Shown: in pieces, positions 1 to 6,700 of the stretch
How the letters are laid out: each line of letters opens with the position of its first letter
How positions within the stretch are numbered: position 1 is the stretch's first letter
Origin: Crocinitomix sp.
GTDB taxonomy: Bacteria > Bacteroidota > Bacteroidia > Flavobacteriales_D > Crocinitomicaceae
Direction: 5' to 3'
DNA: 15,369 bases
Assembly: GCA_020849935.1 (NCBI GenBank)
Contig: JADZFJ010000565.1
Location: 1 to 15,369 of the forward strand
The notes under the pieces: model-generated
Databases searched by the model: none
Told to the model about the DNA's origin: nothing
Seen by the model: the letters and a program-made list of their open reading frames with translations, nothing else
Position numbers and translations under genes: made by a program

Positions 1-431
1 CGTTGGACATCATGAAAATGCTCGGAAATGGAGCGTTAAAAATGGGTGCTCCTGATTTTAGAATTGGGGCAGTAGATGTTCGTGATTTGGCACAAGCACA
101 TTATAATGCAGGATTTTTGCCTGAAGCACAAGGAAGACATATTATCTCTGGTGAAAACACGAGTTTTTTAGATGTTGCAGCGATTTTAAAGAAAAAATTC
201 CCAAATTATCCTTTGCCAACGCGCAAGTTGCCTAAATTTTTAGTTTGGTTAGCGGGTCCTTCGCAAGGAATGCCACGAAAAATGGTTTCTCGTAATATCG
301 GGTATCCTTGGAAAGCTGATAACTCAAAAAGTATTTCAAAATTGAACATGAAATACCTTCCTTTTGAGAATACGTTGACTGAATTTTTTGAACAACTCGT
401 TCAAGAAGGGGTGATTAAAAAAGTAAATTAA
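1..431 (+). CDS. Extended short-chain dehydrogenase/reductase (NAD-dependent epimerase/dihydroflavonol reductase-like), 3' part
   Basis: Only the last 143 or so codons are in the window; the reading frame is open to the left edge, and the first TTG at position 3 is an internal codon, not a start. The visible part matches the C-terminal substrate-binding half of extended SDR enzymes: a segment reading GAVDVRDLAQAH near the beginning, then a stretch like HIISGENTSFLDVAAIL, which in this family follows the last Rossmann strand and precedes the small C-terminal domain. The NAD(P)-binding GxxGxxG and the YxxxK catalytic pair would lie upstream, outside the window, so the exact activity cannot be told. 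The gene ends in TAA and is followed by a strong hairpin terminator shared with the convergent lipoprotein gene. Family assignment is fairly safe; substrate is unknown. Confidence 0.8.
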   Translation, partial: LDIMKMLGNGALKMGAPDFRIGAVDVRDLAQAHYNAGFLPEAQGRHIISGENTSFLDVAAILKKKFPNYPLPTRKLPKFLVWLAGPSQGMPRKMVSRNIGYPWKADNSKSISKLNMKYLPFENTLTEFFEQLVQEGVIKKVN

Positions 432-471
432 AATTTCAATAAATGATGAGGATTGCTTCCTTGTTTAAATC

Positions 472-505
472 AAAAAAACGATCTTCTCTGAGGATCGTTT
501 TTTTT
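472..505. terminator. Bidirectional intrinsic terminator between convergent genes
   Basis: Twelve perfect base pairs join 472-483 (A-run then CGATC) with 493-504 (GATCG then T-run). Three further pairs, including one G-U, extend the stem to a three-base loop at 487-489. The A-run on one side and T-run on the other give a U-tail in both directions, so it can end the SDR gene on + and the COG3014-like lipoprotein gene on -. Confidence 0.85.
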
Positions 506-525
506 ATATCTAATAGTTGATTAGC

Positions 526-1863
526 CTAATAAGTAACCACATTTCTAAAAACGGTACCACCTCGTCCTTCTATCACAAAACTGAATTTTTCGCCAGTATT
601 GGTGGTAATGTCGATAGTGTTTGTCCCTTTTTCTAAAGGAATTCTTAAATAACTGATTTGACTTGGGAGTGATTGCCAATTTCTGGTATCTGCCTTTTCG
701 GTGGCGACATTTGCAATTCCTAAAGCCAAGCCAGCATATTCATTTTTTTCTGCAACCGCCATTTCACTGATCTTTTTTAAGGTAAGTCGCAATAAGTTTT
801 TGCCCAATTCCTTTAAGTAATTGTCCCGTTCTATTTGAAACGCAATTCCTGTCACATCTTCAATTAATTGAAATGTTTTTGCCGGTTTTTTATTGTGTGA
901 TAAACTGGCAGAATTTGTCCGTGCTGGTCGCGCCCGATAAAAGGCACTCGCCATGCGAATTAATCCAATATCACTAGCCTTAAAAGTCGAATCATTTTTC
1001 TCAAAGTCATAATCAATAGGAATTACCAAATCGCCTGAGATATAATAATAAGCACCATTTGTTTTGGTCAATGAAAAAAACATGTTTTTCTCTTCTTTGA
1101 TTGGTGCCAAGCCATTTTCCCAAAAGATAATTGCTTCGCCATAAGGCATATCGTTGACCACCTCAGTACTTTCGTAATTCATACCCGCATACGCCCCAGT
1201 TCTGGCTAAATCTTGTTTTAAGGTATAAGGTTCCTTGCCTCTGAACAAGCCAGTTTCATCGGTATCGTAGATTTTTTTTGCGTTTCGGTAGGCGATAAAA
1301 GCGTTGTTATAATCTCGATCGGCCTCGTAAAGCATGCCCATTAAAATTAAGCCAAAGGGGTCGTTTCCATATTTTCGGTCTTTCCCGTTGGCATCTTCTT
1401 CATTCTGAAGACTGCTTAAATTAATCCGTCTTGCTTCGACAATCGCCTCTTCGACATTGCCTAATTGCATATAATTTAGTGCTTTGTAATAATGCACTAA
1501 TATTTTTTCGTGCGCTTCGCTTGCATAGGGTTGAATGGCTTCATTTACAGTAACTCCCAAGGCCATGTCAAAAACCGACCGATAATTTTCCATCATCAAA
1601 TCTGCGCGGTTTAAGCTGATATTGCTCTCTTCAAATTTTCCAGCTAGATGTTGCGCTTTGCCGAGTTCGAGGTAATACAATAAATGATTTCTTTTTTTAG
1701 TAAGGAATTTGCTTTTTTCAATGTTATCGGTCGCTTTATCGTAATCATGGGCGATCAGCGCTTTTTCTGTATCGATTGATTTTTGGTAGTAGGTGGCACA
1801 ACTTGTTCCGATTGCCACAAGCAACACACTACAAATAAGGTGTAATTTGATCTTGATAAACAT
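526..1863 (-). CDS. COG3014-like TPR lipoprotein
   Basis: A 445-residue exported protein. The N-terminus has two lysines, a hydrophobic stretch and GTSC at 19-22, consistent with a lipoprotein signal with Cys22 as the lipidated residue, although the -3 residue is Gly and so atypical. Residues about 30-200 form TPR-like helical pairs, for example around 62-90, 122-150 and 172-200. The C-terminal half is mixed and contains ADTRNWQSLP (391-400), which I associate with the COG3014 family; family members I recall have an ADTRxWxxLP version here. Function is not established. It lies downstream of an lpoB-type gene, a pairing I recall from other bacteria, which suggests a role in peptidoglycan synthase control or envelope integrity. 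A hairpin terminator lies in the 137-base gap after lpoB, so it may be expressed by read-through or from its own promoter. No clear -7 box was seen. There is no alternative start that keeps the signal peptide. Confidence 0.75.
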   Translation of the reverse strand: MFIKIKLHLICSVLLVAIGTSCATYYQKSIDTEKALIAHDYDKATDNIEKSKFLTKKRNHLLYYLELGKAQHLAGKFEESNISLNRADLMMENYRSVFDMALGVTVNEAIQPYASEAHEKILVHYYKALNYMQLGNVEEAIVEARRINLSSLQNEEDANGKDRKYGNDPFGLILMGMLYEADRDYNNAFIAYRNAKKIYDTDETGLFRGKEPYTLKQDLARTGAYAGMNYESTEVVNDMPYGEAIIFWENGLAPIKEEKNMFFSLTKTNGAYYYISGDLVIPIDYDFEKNDSTFKASDIGLIRMASAFYRARPARTNSASLSHNKKPAKTFQLIEDVTGIAFQIERDNYLKELGKNLLRLTLKKISEMAVAEKNEYAGLALGIANVATEKADTRNWQSLPSQISYLRIPLEKGTNTIDITTNTGEKFSFVIEGRGGTVFRNVVTY

Positions 1864-1925
1864 GGTGCAATGGATAGGTTGATGATTAGTTGGTGGTTAA
1901 AATAACCGTACTGTTGATTTTTTTG

Positions 1926-1965
1926 AAAAAACACATTGAGTCCTTATGCAAACTCAATGTGTTTT
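1926..1965 (-). terminator. Intrinsic terminator downstream of lpoB
   Basis: A 14-bp perfect stem joins 1928-1941 with 1952-1965 around a 10-base loop. Read on the minus strand the stem runs into six U (complement of A1926-1931). It lies 36 bases after the lpoB stop and 62 bases before the next minus-strand gene, so it probably reduces or separates expression of the COG3014-like gene. Confidence 0.7.
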
Positions 1966-2000
1966 AGTTGTTATGAGCATCAATTGTAATATAAAGCGAA

Positions 2001-2588
2001 CTAATTTTTTACGAATTTTTTGATTTTTTTGTCGCCAATCCAAACGATTTCGTTGGTTTGAATATTGGTTAATTCAAGGTCGATTTGGTAGTAAACTACT
2101 TTCTTGCGGTCGATGGCGTCAACAATTGAGTTAATCGCACCTTGCATCATATAGTCAGCGCCTACTTCTAATCCCCATTTTTTCATGGTAGATACAGAGG
2201 CATTGTCTTGTTGATCTGCACGTTCACCACGAACAGCTTCTCGTTTTTCGCCACCTTGAACCAATCTTACCTTTTGTGAACTTACAAAAGCTTTTTCGAT
2301 ATCTTTCATAAAGGTTTCTGCATCAATGTGCTCGTGACTTTTGTTTTTAACAAACCCAACGATGACAACTGGTTTTTCCTTTTTTTCGGTCATGTGGGTT
2401 TTTAACCAAACCTCACTCAACACTTGTTCAACCATCGCATCTGCCGTCATTTTTGAGTCGACATCATTCCAGCCACCACTTAAATCAATTTGTTCATCGG
2501 GATCAACACGTGATACACTTCTAAAGCAACTTTGTAAGCCTATTGCGACTATCGCAATAAAGAATATATTTAATTTTATCGTTTTCAT
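2001..2588 (-). CDS. lpoB: LpoB-family lipoprotein, penicillin-binding protein activator
   Basis: A 195-residue outer-membrane lipoprotein of the LpoB/COG3417 type. In enteric bacteria LpoB reaches through the periplasm and stimulates the bifunctional peptidoglycan synthase PBP1b; the partner in Bacteroidota is inferred, not shown. The signal sequence starts MKTIKLN and ends in the lipobox LQSC, with Cys21 lipidated. Family hallmarks are DLSGGWNDVDS (35-45), the KPVVIVGFVKNKSHEHID stretch (72-89), ERADQQDNAS (122-131) and the C-terminal VWIGDKKIKKF (182-192). An in-frame ATG lies 41 codons upstream (2711), but that start would bury the lipobox and overlap the preceding gene, so 2588 is chosen. 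Only 29 bases separate it from the preceding GxxNN-repeat gene, so the two are probably one operon. Confidence 0.85.
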   Translation of the reverse strand: MKTIKLNIFFIAIVAIGLQSCFRSVSRVDPDEQIDLSGGWNDVDSKMTADAMVEQVLSEVWLKTHMTEKKEKPVVIVGFVKNKSHEHIDAETFMKDIEKAFVSSQKVRLVQGGEKREAVRGERADQQDNASVSTMKKWGLEVGADYMMQGAINSIVDAIDRKKVVYYQIDLELTNIQTNEIVWIGDKKIKKFVKN

Positions 2589-2617
2589 AATCGTAGTTTT
2601 TAATTTCCTTGCGTTTT

Positions 2618-3094
2618 TTAATTTAAAAGGTAATATAGTCCTAAGCCTAAGCCAGCTCCATAAAGTAGGCCATTGCATGAGGGATAATTGTTGTAGTATC
2701 CATTGTTCCAATTGCCGTTGTTCCAGTTTCCATTGTTATAATTGCCATTGTTCCAATATCCATTGTTGTAGTATCCGTTATTCCAATACCCGTTATTGTT
2801 CCAACCATTGTTATAATATCCGCATCTGTTGTTGGATTGCGCTCGCGCCATTCGCAATTGAAATTGTCTGTCTAGACGTTCTTGTTTCTCAGCGGCTTTG
2901 GCCTCTCTCCAATCATACGCCTCGTAGGTGTCTTGAACGGTGGTGCTTTGTGTGGAGGTTAATTCCGAAGCTTGTCCAGCATATTTATCCGCACTGTTTT
3001 GATAGTTTGGATTTTGATCCGGTGCCAATTGTGCGTTTAAACCAACCGAAGTTAAAACGGCGAAACTTGCTACTATGTATTTTATTGTTTTCAT
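2618..3094 (-). CDS. Small secreted protein with nine GxxNN pentapeptide repeats
   Basis: A 158-residue exported protein I do not recognise as a named family. A type I signal peptide (MKTIKYIVASFAVLTSVGLNA) ends before Gln22. Residues 23-90 are polar, with a charged, probably helical part around 60-85. Residues 92-136 are nine consecutive pentapeptides of form G-[YWN]-[YWN]-N-N, bracketed by Cys91 and Cys140, followed by a short hydrophobic glycine-rich tail (GLLYGAGLGLGLYYLL). The tail could associate with membrane or self-assemble. The 13-codon upstream extension to 3133 is rejected because it would place charged residues before a complete signal peptide. It is the first gene of the lpoB cluster, which suggests an envelope or peptidoglycan-related role, but this is inference. 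The first five residues (MKTIK) are the same as those of lpoB next door. Confidence 0.75.
   Translation of the reverse strand: MKTIKYIVASFAVLTSVGLNAQLAPDQNPNYQNSADKYAGQASELTSTQSTTVQDTYEAYDWREAKAAEKQERLDRQFQLRMARAQSNNRCGYYNNGWNNNGYWNNGYYNNGYWNNGNYNNGNWNNGNWNNGYYNNYPSCNGLLYGAGLGLGLYYLLN
2687..2821 (-). repeat. Tandem 15-base repeat coding for GxxNN (9 units)
   Basis: Nine in-frame 15-base units encode the pentapeptides GYYNN, GWNNN, GYWNN, GYYNN, GYWNN, GNYNN, GNWNN, GNWNN and GYYNN. The units differ in codon choice as well as in the two variable positions, so the array is not a very recent expansion. It causes a spurious long Cys-rich open frame on the + strand. Confidence 0.85.
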
Positions 3095-3488
3095 AACTCT
3101 TATTTTTTGTTTCTGTTTAGTTGTCGAATTCAAAATTCAATACCCCTAGTCAATTTTTTAGTTGTTTTTAATTTTTATGTCACAATTTGCGTGCCAAAAT
3201 TCGCTAAAATTTATCTTAAACGTTTTAGAGTCTAAAAGATTTAGGAGCATTTTTTAACAAATTTATAACACACAGTCTTTTCACAATTTAGAACAGTAAA
3301 TTTTAAACGTTTAAGGTACAATTTAGCTTAATTTTTACAATTCAAAGCGTTAAAATTTATTATTTACGAAATAAAATGATTGCCTATGTAAGTCTAGGGT
3401 ACCTTCTGAATTAAAATCAGTTGCTGATGTAAAAATAATCTGGTTAAATTGATCATATTCTTTTCGTATTTTTGACTTTTAAGGTGCG
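3095..3488. promoter_or_regulatory. 394-base AT-rich divergent intergenic region with AAACGTTT palindromes
   Basis: No gene is visible here. The region separates the lpoB cluster (-) from hutI (+) and should hold promoters for both. It contains a perfect 12-base palindrome TTAAACGTTTAA at 3303-3314, a second copy of its AAACGTTT core at 3218-3225, and a 15-base palindrome TTTTAGAGTCTAAAA at 3223-3237 that shares bases with the second core. A looser AAAGCGTTAAAA lies near 3354-3365. These could be operator sites or chance AT-rich palindromes. Confidence 0.4.
3449..3474 (+). promoter_or_regulatory. Candidate Bacteroidota-type promoter of hutI
   Basis: TATTTTTG at 3467-3474 fits the -7 consensus TAnnTTTG exactly. 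A TTG at 3449-3451 could be the -33 element, with a 15-base spacer that is shorter than usual. Transcription would begin only a few bases before the ATG at 3489, giving a nearly leaderless message. Confidence 0.4.
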
Positions 3489-4727
3489 ATGAAAAATATT
3501 TTAATAAAAAATATAAAAGGTTTAGTTGGGGTTGTAATCGATCCCAATGGTCCTAAACGAGGAAAATCCTTGAATGAACTTTCTATTATTGAAGATGCTT
3601 TTTTAGCGATTGAAGATGGAAGAATTTCGTTTTTTGGCCCCATGAGTGACTTGATGGGCATTTCGGATTGGACAAATTTGGAAATTATTGATGCAGATGG
3701 CAAATATGTAATGCCTGCTTTTTGCGATTCACATTCGCACCTTGTTTTTGCGCGGACCCGTGAAGATGAATTTGTGGATCGAATTAAAGGGTTAACATAC
3801 GAGGAGATTGGTCAAAAAGGTGGTGGAATTTTAAATTCGGCAAGGCGTTTGGCAGAAATGTCGGAAGATGAGCTGGAAATTGCGGCGTTAAAACGGTTAG
3901 CATTAGTAAAAAGTTTTGGCACGGGCGCCATTGAAATTAAAAGTGGGTATGGATTGAGTGTAGAAGCCGAATTAAAAATGTTGCGCGTGATTAAACGGCT
4001 CAAAGAAAAGTCGGATTTAACGATTAAGGCTACTTTTTTAGGGGCACATGCTTTTCCTTTGGCATATAAAGAGCGGAAAGATGATTATATAGATTTAATT
4101 ATCAATGAAATGATTCCTCCAATTGTGGCCGAAGGTTTGGCGGATTATATTGATGTTTTTTGTGAAAGGAATTATTTTACTCCCGAACAATTGGATCGAA
4201 TTTTAACTGCCGGTGTTGCGGCTGGATTAAAACCTAAAATTCATGTCAATCAATTTTCGATTCTGGGTGGGGTAGGTATTGGTGTAAAACATGGTGCCGT
4301 TTCTGTGGATCATTTAGAAGAACTCGACGATACGGATCTATCTTTTTTAAAATCGTCGGACACCATTGCTACCGCTTTGCCAAGTTGTTCTTTTTTCCTG
4401 AATATTCCTTACGCGCCTGCCAGAAAAATGCTTGATAATGAGGTTGTTTTAGCCTTGGCGTCTGACTTTAACCCAGGCTCAACTCCAAGTGGCAACATGC
4501 AATTTGTCAATTCATTGGCCTGTATTAAAATGCGTTTAACTCCCGCCGAAGCCTTTAACGCTTCGACTTTAAATGGTGCGTATGCCATGAATCTTGGGGA
4601 GGAATTAGGTTCAATTTCGATTGGAAAAAAAGCGAATATTATAATTACCAAAGAAATGCCTTCGTTTGATTACCTCGCTTATTCGTTTGGCGAAAATGTG
4701 GTAGAGCGCACGATACTTTTTAAATGA
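3489..4727 (+). CDS. hutI: Imidazolonepropionase
   Basis: A 412-residue cytoplasmic amidohydrolase, the usual length for HutI. It hydrolyses 4-imidazolone-5-propanoate to N-formimino-L-glutamate, the third step of histidine breakdown. The metal site is visible: HxH at His82 and His84 in FCDSHSHLVFA, His187 (FLGAH), His252 (KIHVNQ), His275 (VSVDHLEE) and Asp326 (LASDFNPG). The family signatures RTREDEF (89-95), KGGGI (110-114), KSGYGL (151-156) and NPGSTPSGNMQ (328-338) are intact. The ATG at 3489 leaves a normal N-terminal beta strand set. No hutH, hutU or hutG is next to it in the window, so the rest of the pathway must be elsewhere. Its stop codon overlaps the start of a tiny membrane protein gene, which suggests translational coupling. 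Confidence 0.95.
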   Translation: MKNILIKNIKGLVGVVIDPNGPKRGKSLNELSIIEDAFLAIEDGRISFFGPMSDLMGISDWTNLEIIDADGKYVMPAFCDSHSHLVFARTREDEFVDRIKGLTYEEIGQKGGGILNSARRLAEMSEDELEIAALKRLALVKSFGTGAIEIKSGYGLSVEAELKMLRVIKRLKEKSDLTIKATFLGAHAFPLAYKERKDDYIDLIINEMIPPIVAEGLADYIDVFCERNYFTPEQLDRILTAGVAAGLKPKIHVNQFSILGGVGIGVKHGAVSVDHLEELDDTDLSFLKSSDTIATALPSCSFFLNIPYAPARKMLDNEVVLALASDFNPGSTPSGNMQFVNSLACIKMRLTPAEAFNASTLNGAYAMNLGEELGSISIGKKANIIITKEMPSFDYLAYSFGENVVERTILFK

Positions 4728-4891
4728 AAACTTGGCTAAAATTTTTTTTTGCTGTTGGTCTTTCAAGTATAATGGTAGTGTTAATTTCGAGTGGCGATGC
4801 GCCAAATTTTTTTAAAGGTAAGATAATAATGCTGTTTGGTTTGGCAATTCTATTGGCTTATTTTTTCGATAGAATTACCAAAAAATGGTAA
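4724..4891 (+). CDS. 55-residue two-helix membrane protein
   Basis: A short reading frame starts at the ATG inside ATGA of the hutI stop (4-base overlap) and ends at TAA 4889-4891. The product starts MKTWLKFFFAVGL. It has a hydrophobic segment at about 6-21, a short polar loop with SSGDAPN (22-28), a second hydrophobic segment at about 34-48, and a basic end DRITKKW. Two membrane helices with both ends in the cytoplasm fit the charge pattern. I do not recognise the family. The stop/start overlap and well-ordered hydrophobicity favour a real gene; the shortness and lack of recognised homologues leave doubt. A functional link to histidine breakdown is not shown. Confidence 0.6.
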   Translation: MKTWLKFFFAVGLSSIMVVLISSGDAPNFFKGKIIMLFGLAILLAYFFDRITKKW

Positions 4892-5022
4892 ATCACCCAT
4901 CCTTTTCAGCCATTAATCAAGGGTTAACAATTTGCTATTGAATTGTCATTTTTTAATGATGATTCCTTAATTCTCGATCCGTTTTTATTCCATAACAATG
5001 AGCGAATTTTGCAGAAAAAACA

Positions 5023-5664
5023 ATGGAATTATTTACCCTCGCTTTTGCAGCGCTTTTCTCTGTCATCAACCCTTTTGGAACAGTGCCAATTTTTGTCAGT
5101 TTGACAGAAAACAATACAAAACCCGAACGAATCCGAATTGCCCTGTGGACATCCTTTAATGTGCTTGTAATTTTATTGGTTTCCTTTTTTGTAGGAAAGT
5201 ACATTTTGCAATTTTTTGGAATTAGTTTAAATGCACTCAGAATTGCAGGCGGATTAATTATTACCTCTTCTGGTTTTTCATTACTTACGGGGAGTTTTGT
5301 GAAACACAAAGGAATGAAAAAGAAAGAAAAAATGGATGCCCAACGCCGCGAAGCAATTTCGCTAACGCCACTTGCTTTGCCCATGCTTGCCGGTCCGGGG
5401 ACAATTTCTTTGCTCATTAGTTATCAGCAAGAATTTCATTTAATGGCCGATCAGATCATTTTAGTGATCACCATCGTTTTTACTTCTTGCACCATTTATT
5501 TGGTTTTGCGAAGTTCATTTTTAATTGTAAAAGGCTTAGGCGCTTCGGGTTTAAATGCGTTGTCACGAATTATTGGTTTTATCGTTATTGCGATTGGGGT
5601 TGAATATATTATCAACGGATCGTTAGGAATTTTAGAGCCTTTTTTGAAGGGGTTAAAGGAGTAA
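5023..5664 (+). CDS. MarC-family integral membrane protein
   Basis: A 213-residue inner-membrane protein of the MarC (UPF0056) family, normal length, with about six hydrophobic helices. The two signature motifs are present: SVINPFGTVPIF (13-24) in the first helix and SLTPLALPMLAGPGTI (113-128) after a charged loop (95-111, KHKGMKKKEKMDAQRRE). They begin the two halves of the protein, as expected for the family's duplicated topology. The biochemical role of MarC proteins is unsettled; the old link with multiple antibiotic resistance was not upheld, and a transport function is usually assumed. The ATG at 5023 puts the first helix directly at the N-terminus as in relatives. A GAATTTTG sequence at 5004-5011, one base off the -7 consensus, lies just upstream. 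No hairpin terminator was seen before gldA. Confidence 0.9.
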   Translation: MELFTLAFAALFSVINPFGTVPIFVSLTENNTKPERIRIALWTSFNVLVILLVSFFVGKYILQFFGISLNALRIAGGLIITSSGFSLLTGSFVKHKGMKKKEKMDAQRREAISLTPLALPMLAGPGTISLLISYQQEFHLMADQIILVITIVFTSCTIYLVLRSSFLIVKGLGASGLNALSRIIGFIVIAIGVEYIINGSLGILEPFLKGLKE

Positions 5665-5742
5665 AATTGGGTCTTTTTTAAGTGTGACAGGCTATTTTTA
5701 TTTGTTTAGACAAGTGGTTTTTGATGATATTTAAATAGAATG

Positions 5743-5775
5743 TTGGGTGTATTGATGTAAAAACCCTTATTTTCG
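5743..5775 (+). promoter_or_regulatory. Possible promoter of gldA
   Basis: TATTTTCG at 5768-5775 differs from TAnnTTTG at one base, with TTG at 5743-5745 and a 22-base spacer. It lies about 22 bases before the GTG start. It is weak evidence on sequence alone. Confidence 0.3.
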
Positions 5776-5797
5776 TGAAATATTAAATGTACTTGTC

Positions 5798-6700
5798 GTG
5801 TCGATAGAAGTAAAAAATGTAGTTAAGTATTACAAGGAACAAGCGGCCTTAAACGATGTTTCTTTTAAAATAAATTCAGGTGAAATTGTTGGATTCTTAG
5901 GCCCAAATGGGGCTGGTAAATCTACCATGATGAAAATTATTACCTGTTTTATTCCTAAATCGTCTGGTTTGGTAAAAGTTTGTGGGCTGGATGTGGATGA
6001 CAATTCGATTGAAGTGCGCCGAAAAGTTGGTTATTTACCTGAACATAATCCGCTTTATTTGGATATGTACGTGAAAGAATATTTAGGGTTTGTGGGTGGA
6101 ATTTACGGAATCAAAAACAAAAACGAACGGGTAAAGGAGATGGTTAATTTGGTGGGATTGGAAAAGGAACAACATAAAAAAATTGGCGCCCTCTCTAAAG
6201 GTTATCGCCAAAGGGTAGGATTGGCACAAGCGATAATTCACGAACCTGAAGTGTTGATTTTAGATGAACCAACCAGTGGTCTCGACCCGAATCAATTGGT
6301 GGATATTCGTCAATTGATTTTAAATATTGGTAAAACTAAAACGGTGATGTTGTCCACGCATATTATGCAAGAAGTGGAAGCGATTTGTGACCGTGTAATT
6401 ATTATTAAAGAAGGTCAAATTGTGGCCGATGACACCGCCAAACATATTCAACAAAAAGACGAATTAAAACAAACGGTCTTGGTTGAGTTTGACAAAGAAG
6501 CTTCACGTAATCAATTAAAACAAATTACCAATGTGAAGTCGGTTAAAAATGTGGAAGGCAATAAGTGGATTTTTATGGGCGAAGGCGATATTCGTCCGCA
6601 CATTGCAAAATTTGCACAACAACACAATTACTTGATTCTTGCCATGTCAACCGTTGAAAAATCAATGGAAGATGTGTTTAAAGAAATGACGGGGAATTAG
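5798..6700 (+). CDS. gldA: Gliding-motility ABC transporter ATP-binding protein GldA
   Basis: A 300-residue ABC ATPase. Walker A GPNGAGKST is at 35-43, the signature LSKGYRQR at 132-139, Walker B VLILDE at 152-157, the D-loop SGLDP at 160-164 and the switch histidine at His188. The Q-loop position reads GYLPEHNPLY (78-87), with Glu where most ABC proteins have Gln, as in the DrrA/GldA branch. The overall sequence and length fit GldA, the ATPase of the GldA-GldF-GldG complex needed for gliding in some Flavobacteria; gldF and gldG are not in the window. The start is a GTG giving MSIEVKN; the nearby ATG at 5787 is out of frame. The stop overlaps by 4 bases the stop of the convergent protease gene. 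A general drug- or lipid-export ATPase of the same branch is the main alternative. Confidence 0.85.
   Translation: MSIEVKNVVKYYKEQAALNDVSFKINSGEIVGFLGPNGAGKSTMMKIITCFIPKSSGLVKVCGLDVDDNSIEVRRKVGYLPEHNPLYLDMYVKEYLGFVGGIYGIKNKNERVKEMVNLVGLEKEQHKKIGALSKGYRQRVGLAQAIIHEPEVLILDEPTSGLDPNQLVDIRQLILNIGKTKTVMLSTHIMQEVEAICDRVIIIKEGQIVADDTAKHIQQKDELKQTVLVEFDKEASRNQLKQITNVKSVKNVEGNKWIFMGEGDIRPHIAKFAQQHNYLILAMSTVEKSMEDVFKEMTGN

Noticed and set aside
2589..2711. 41-codon upstream extension of lpoB
   Set aside because: It would overlap the preceding gene and put the lipoprotein signal in the middle of the protein.
2687..2821. CRISPR array
   Set aside because: The regular spacing is a 15-base coding repeat with no unique spacers.
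2341..3096. A 251-codon Cys-rich open frame on the + strand
   Set aside because: It lies antisense to lpoB and the GxxNN gene. Its Cys/Ser/His/Tyr pattern is simply the reverse complement of the Asn/Gly/Tyr/Trp codons of the tandem repeat, and both antisense genes have clear family or signal-peptide evidence.
3095..3133. 13-codon upstream extension of the GxxNN-repeat gene
   Set aside because: The later ATG gives a complete signal peptide; the extension is charged and polar.
4932..4968. Short hairpin TCATT-TTTT-AATGA upstream of the MarC gene as terminator or operator
   Set aside because: Five AT pairs with an all-T loop are expected by chance in this composition.
5787..5789. ATG as the start of gldA
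   Set aside because: It is out of frame with the ABC protein; the GTG at 5798 gives the expected N-terminus.
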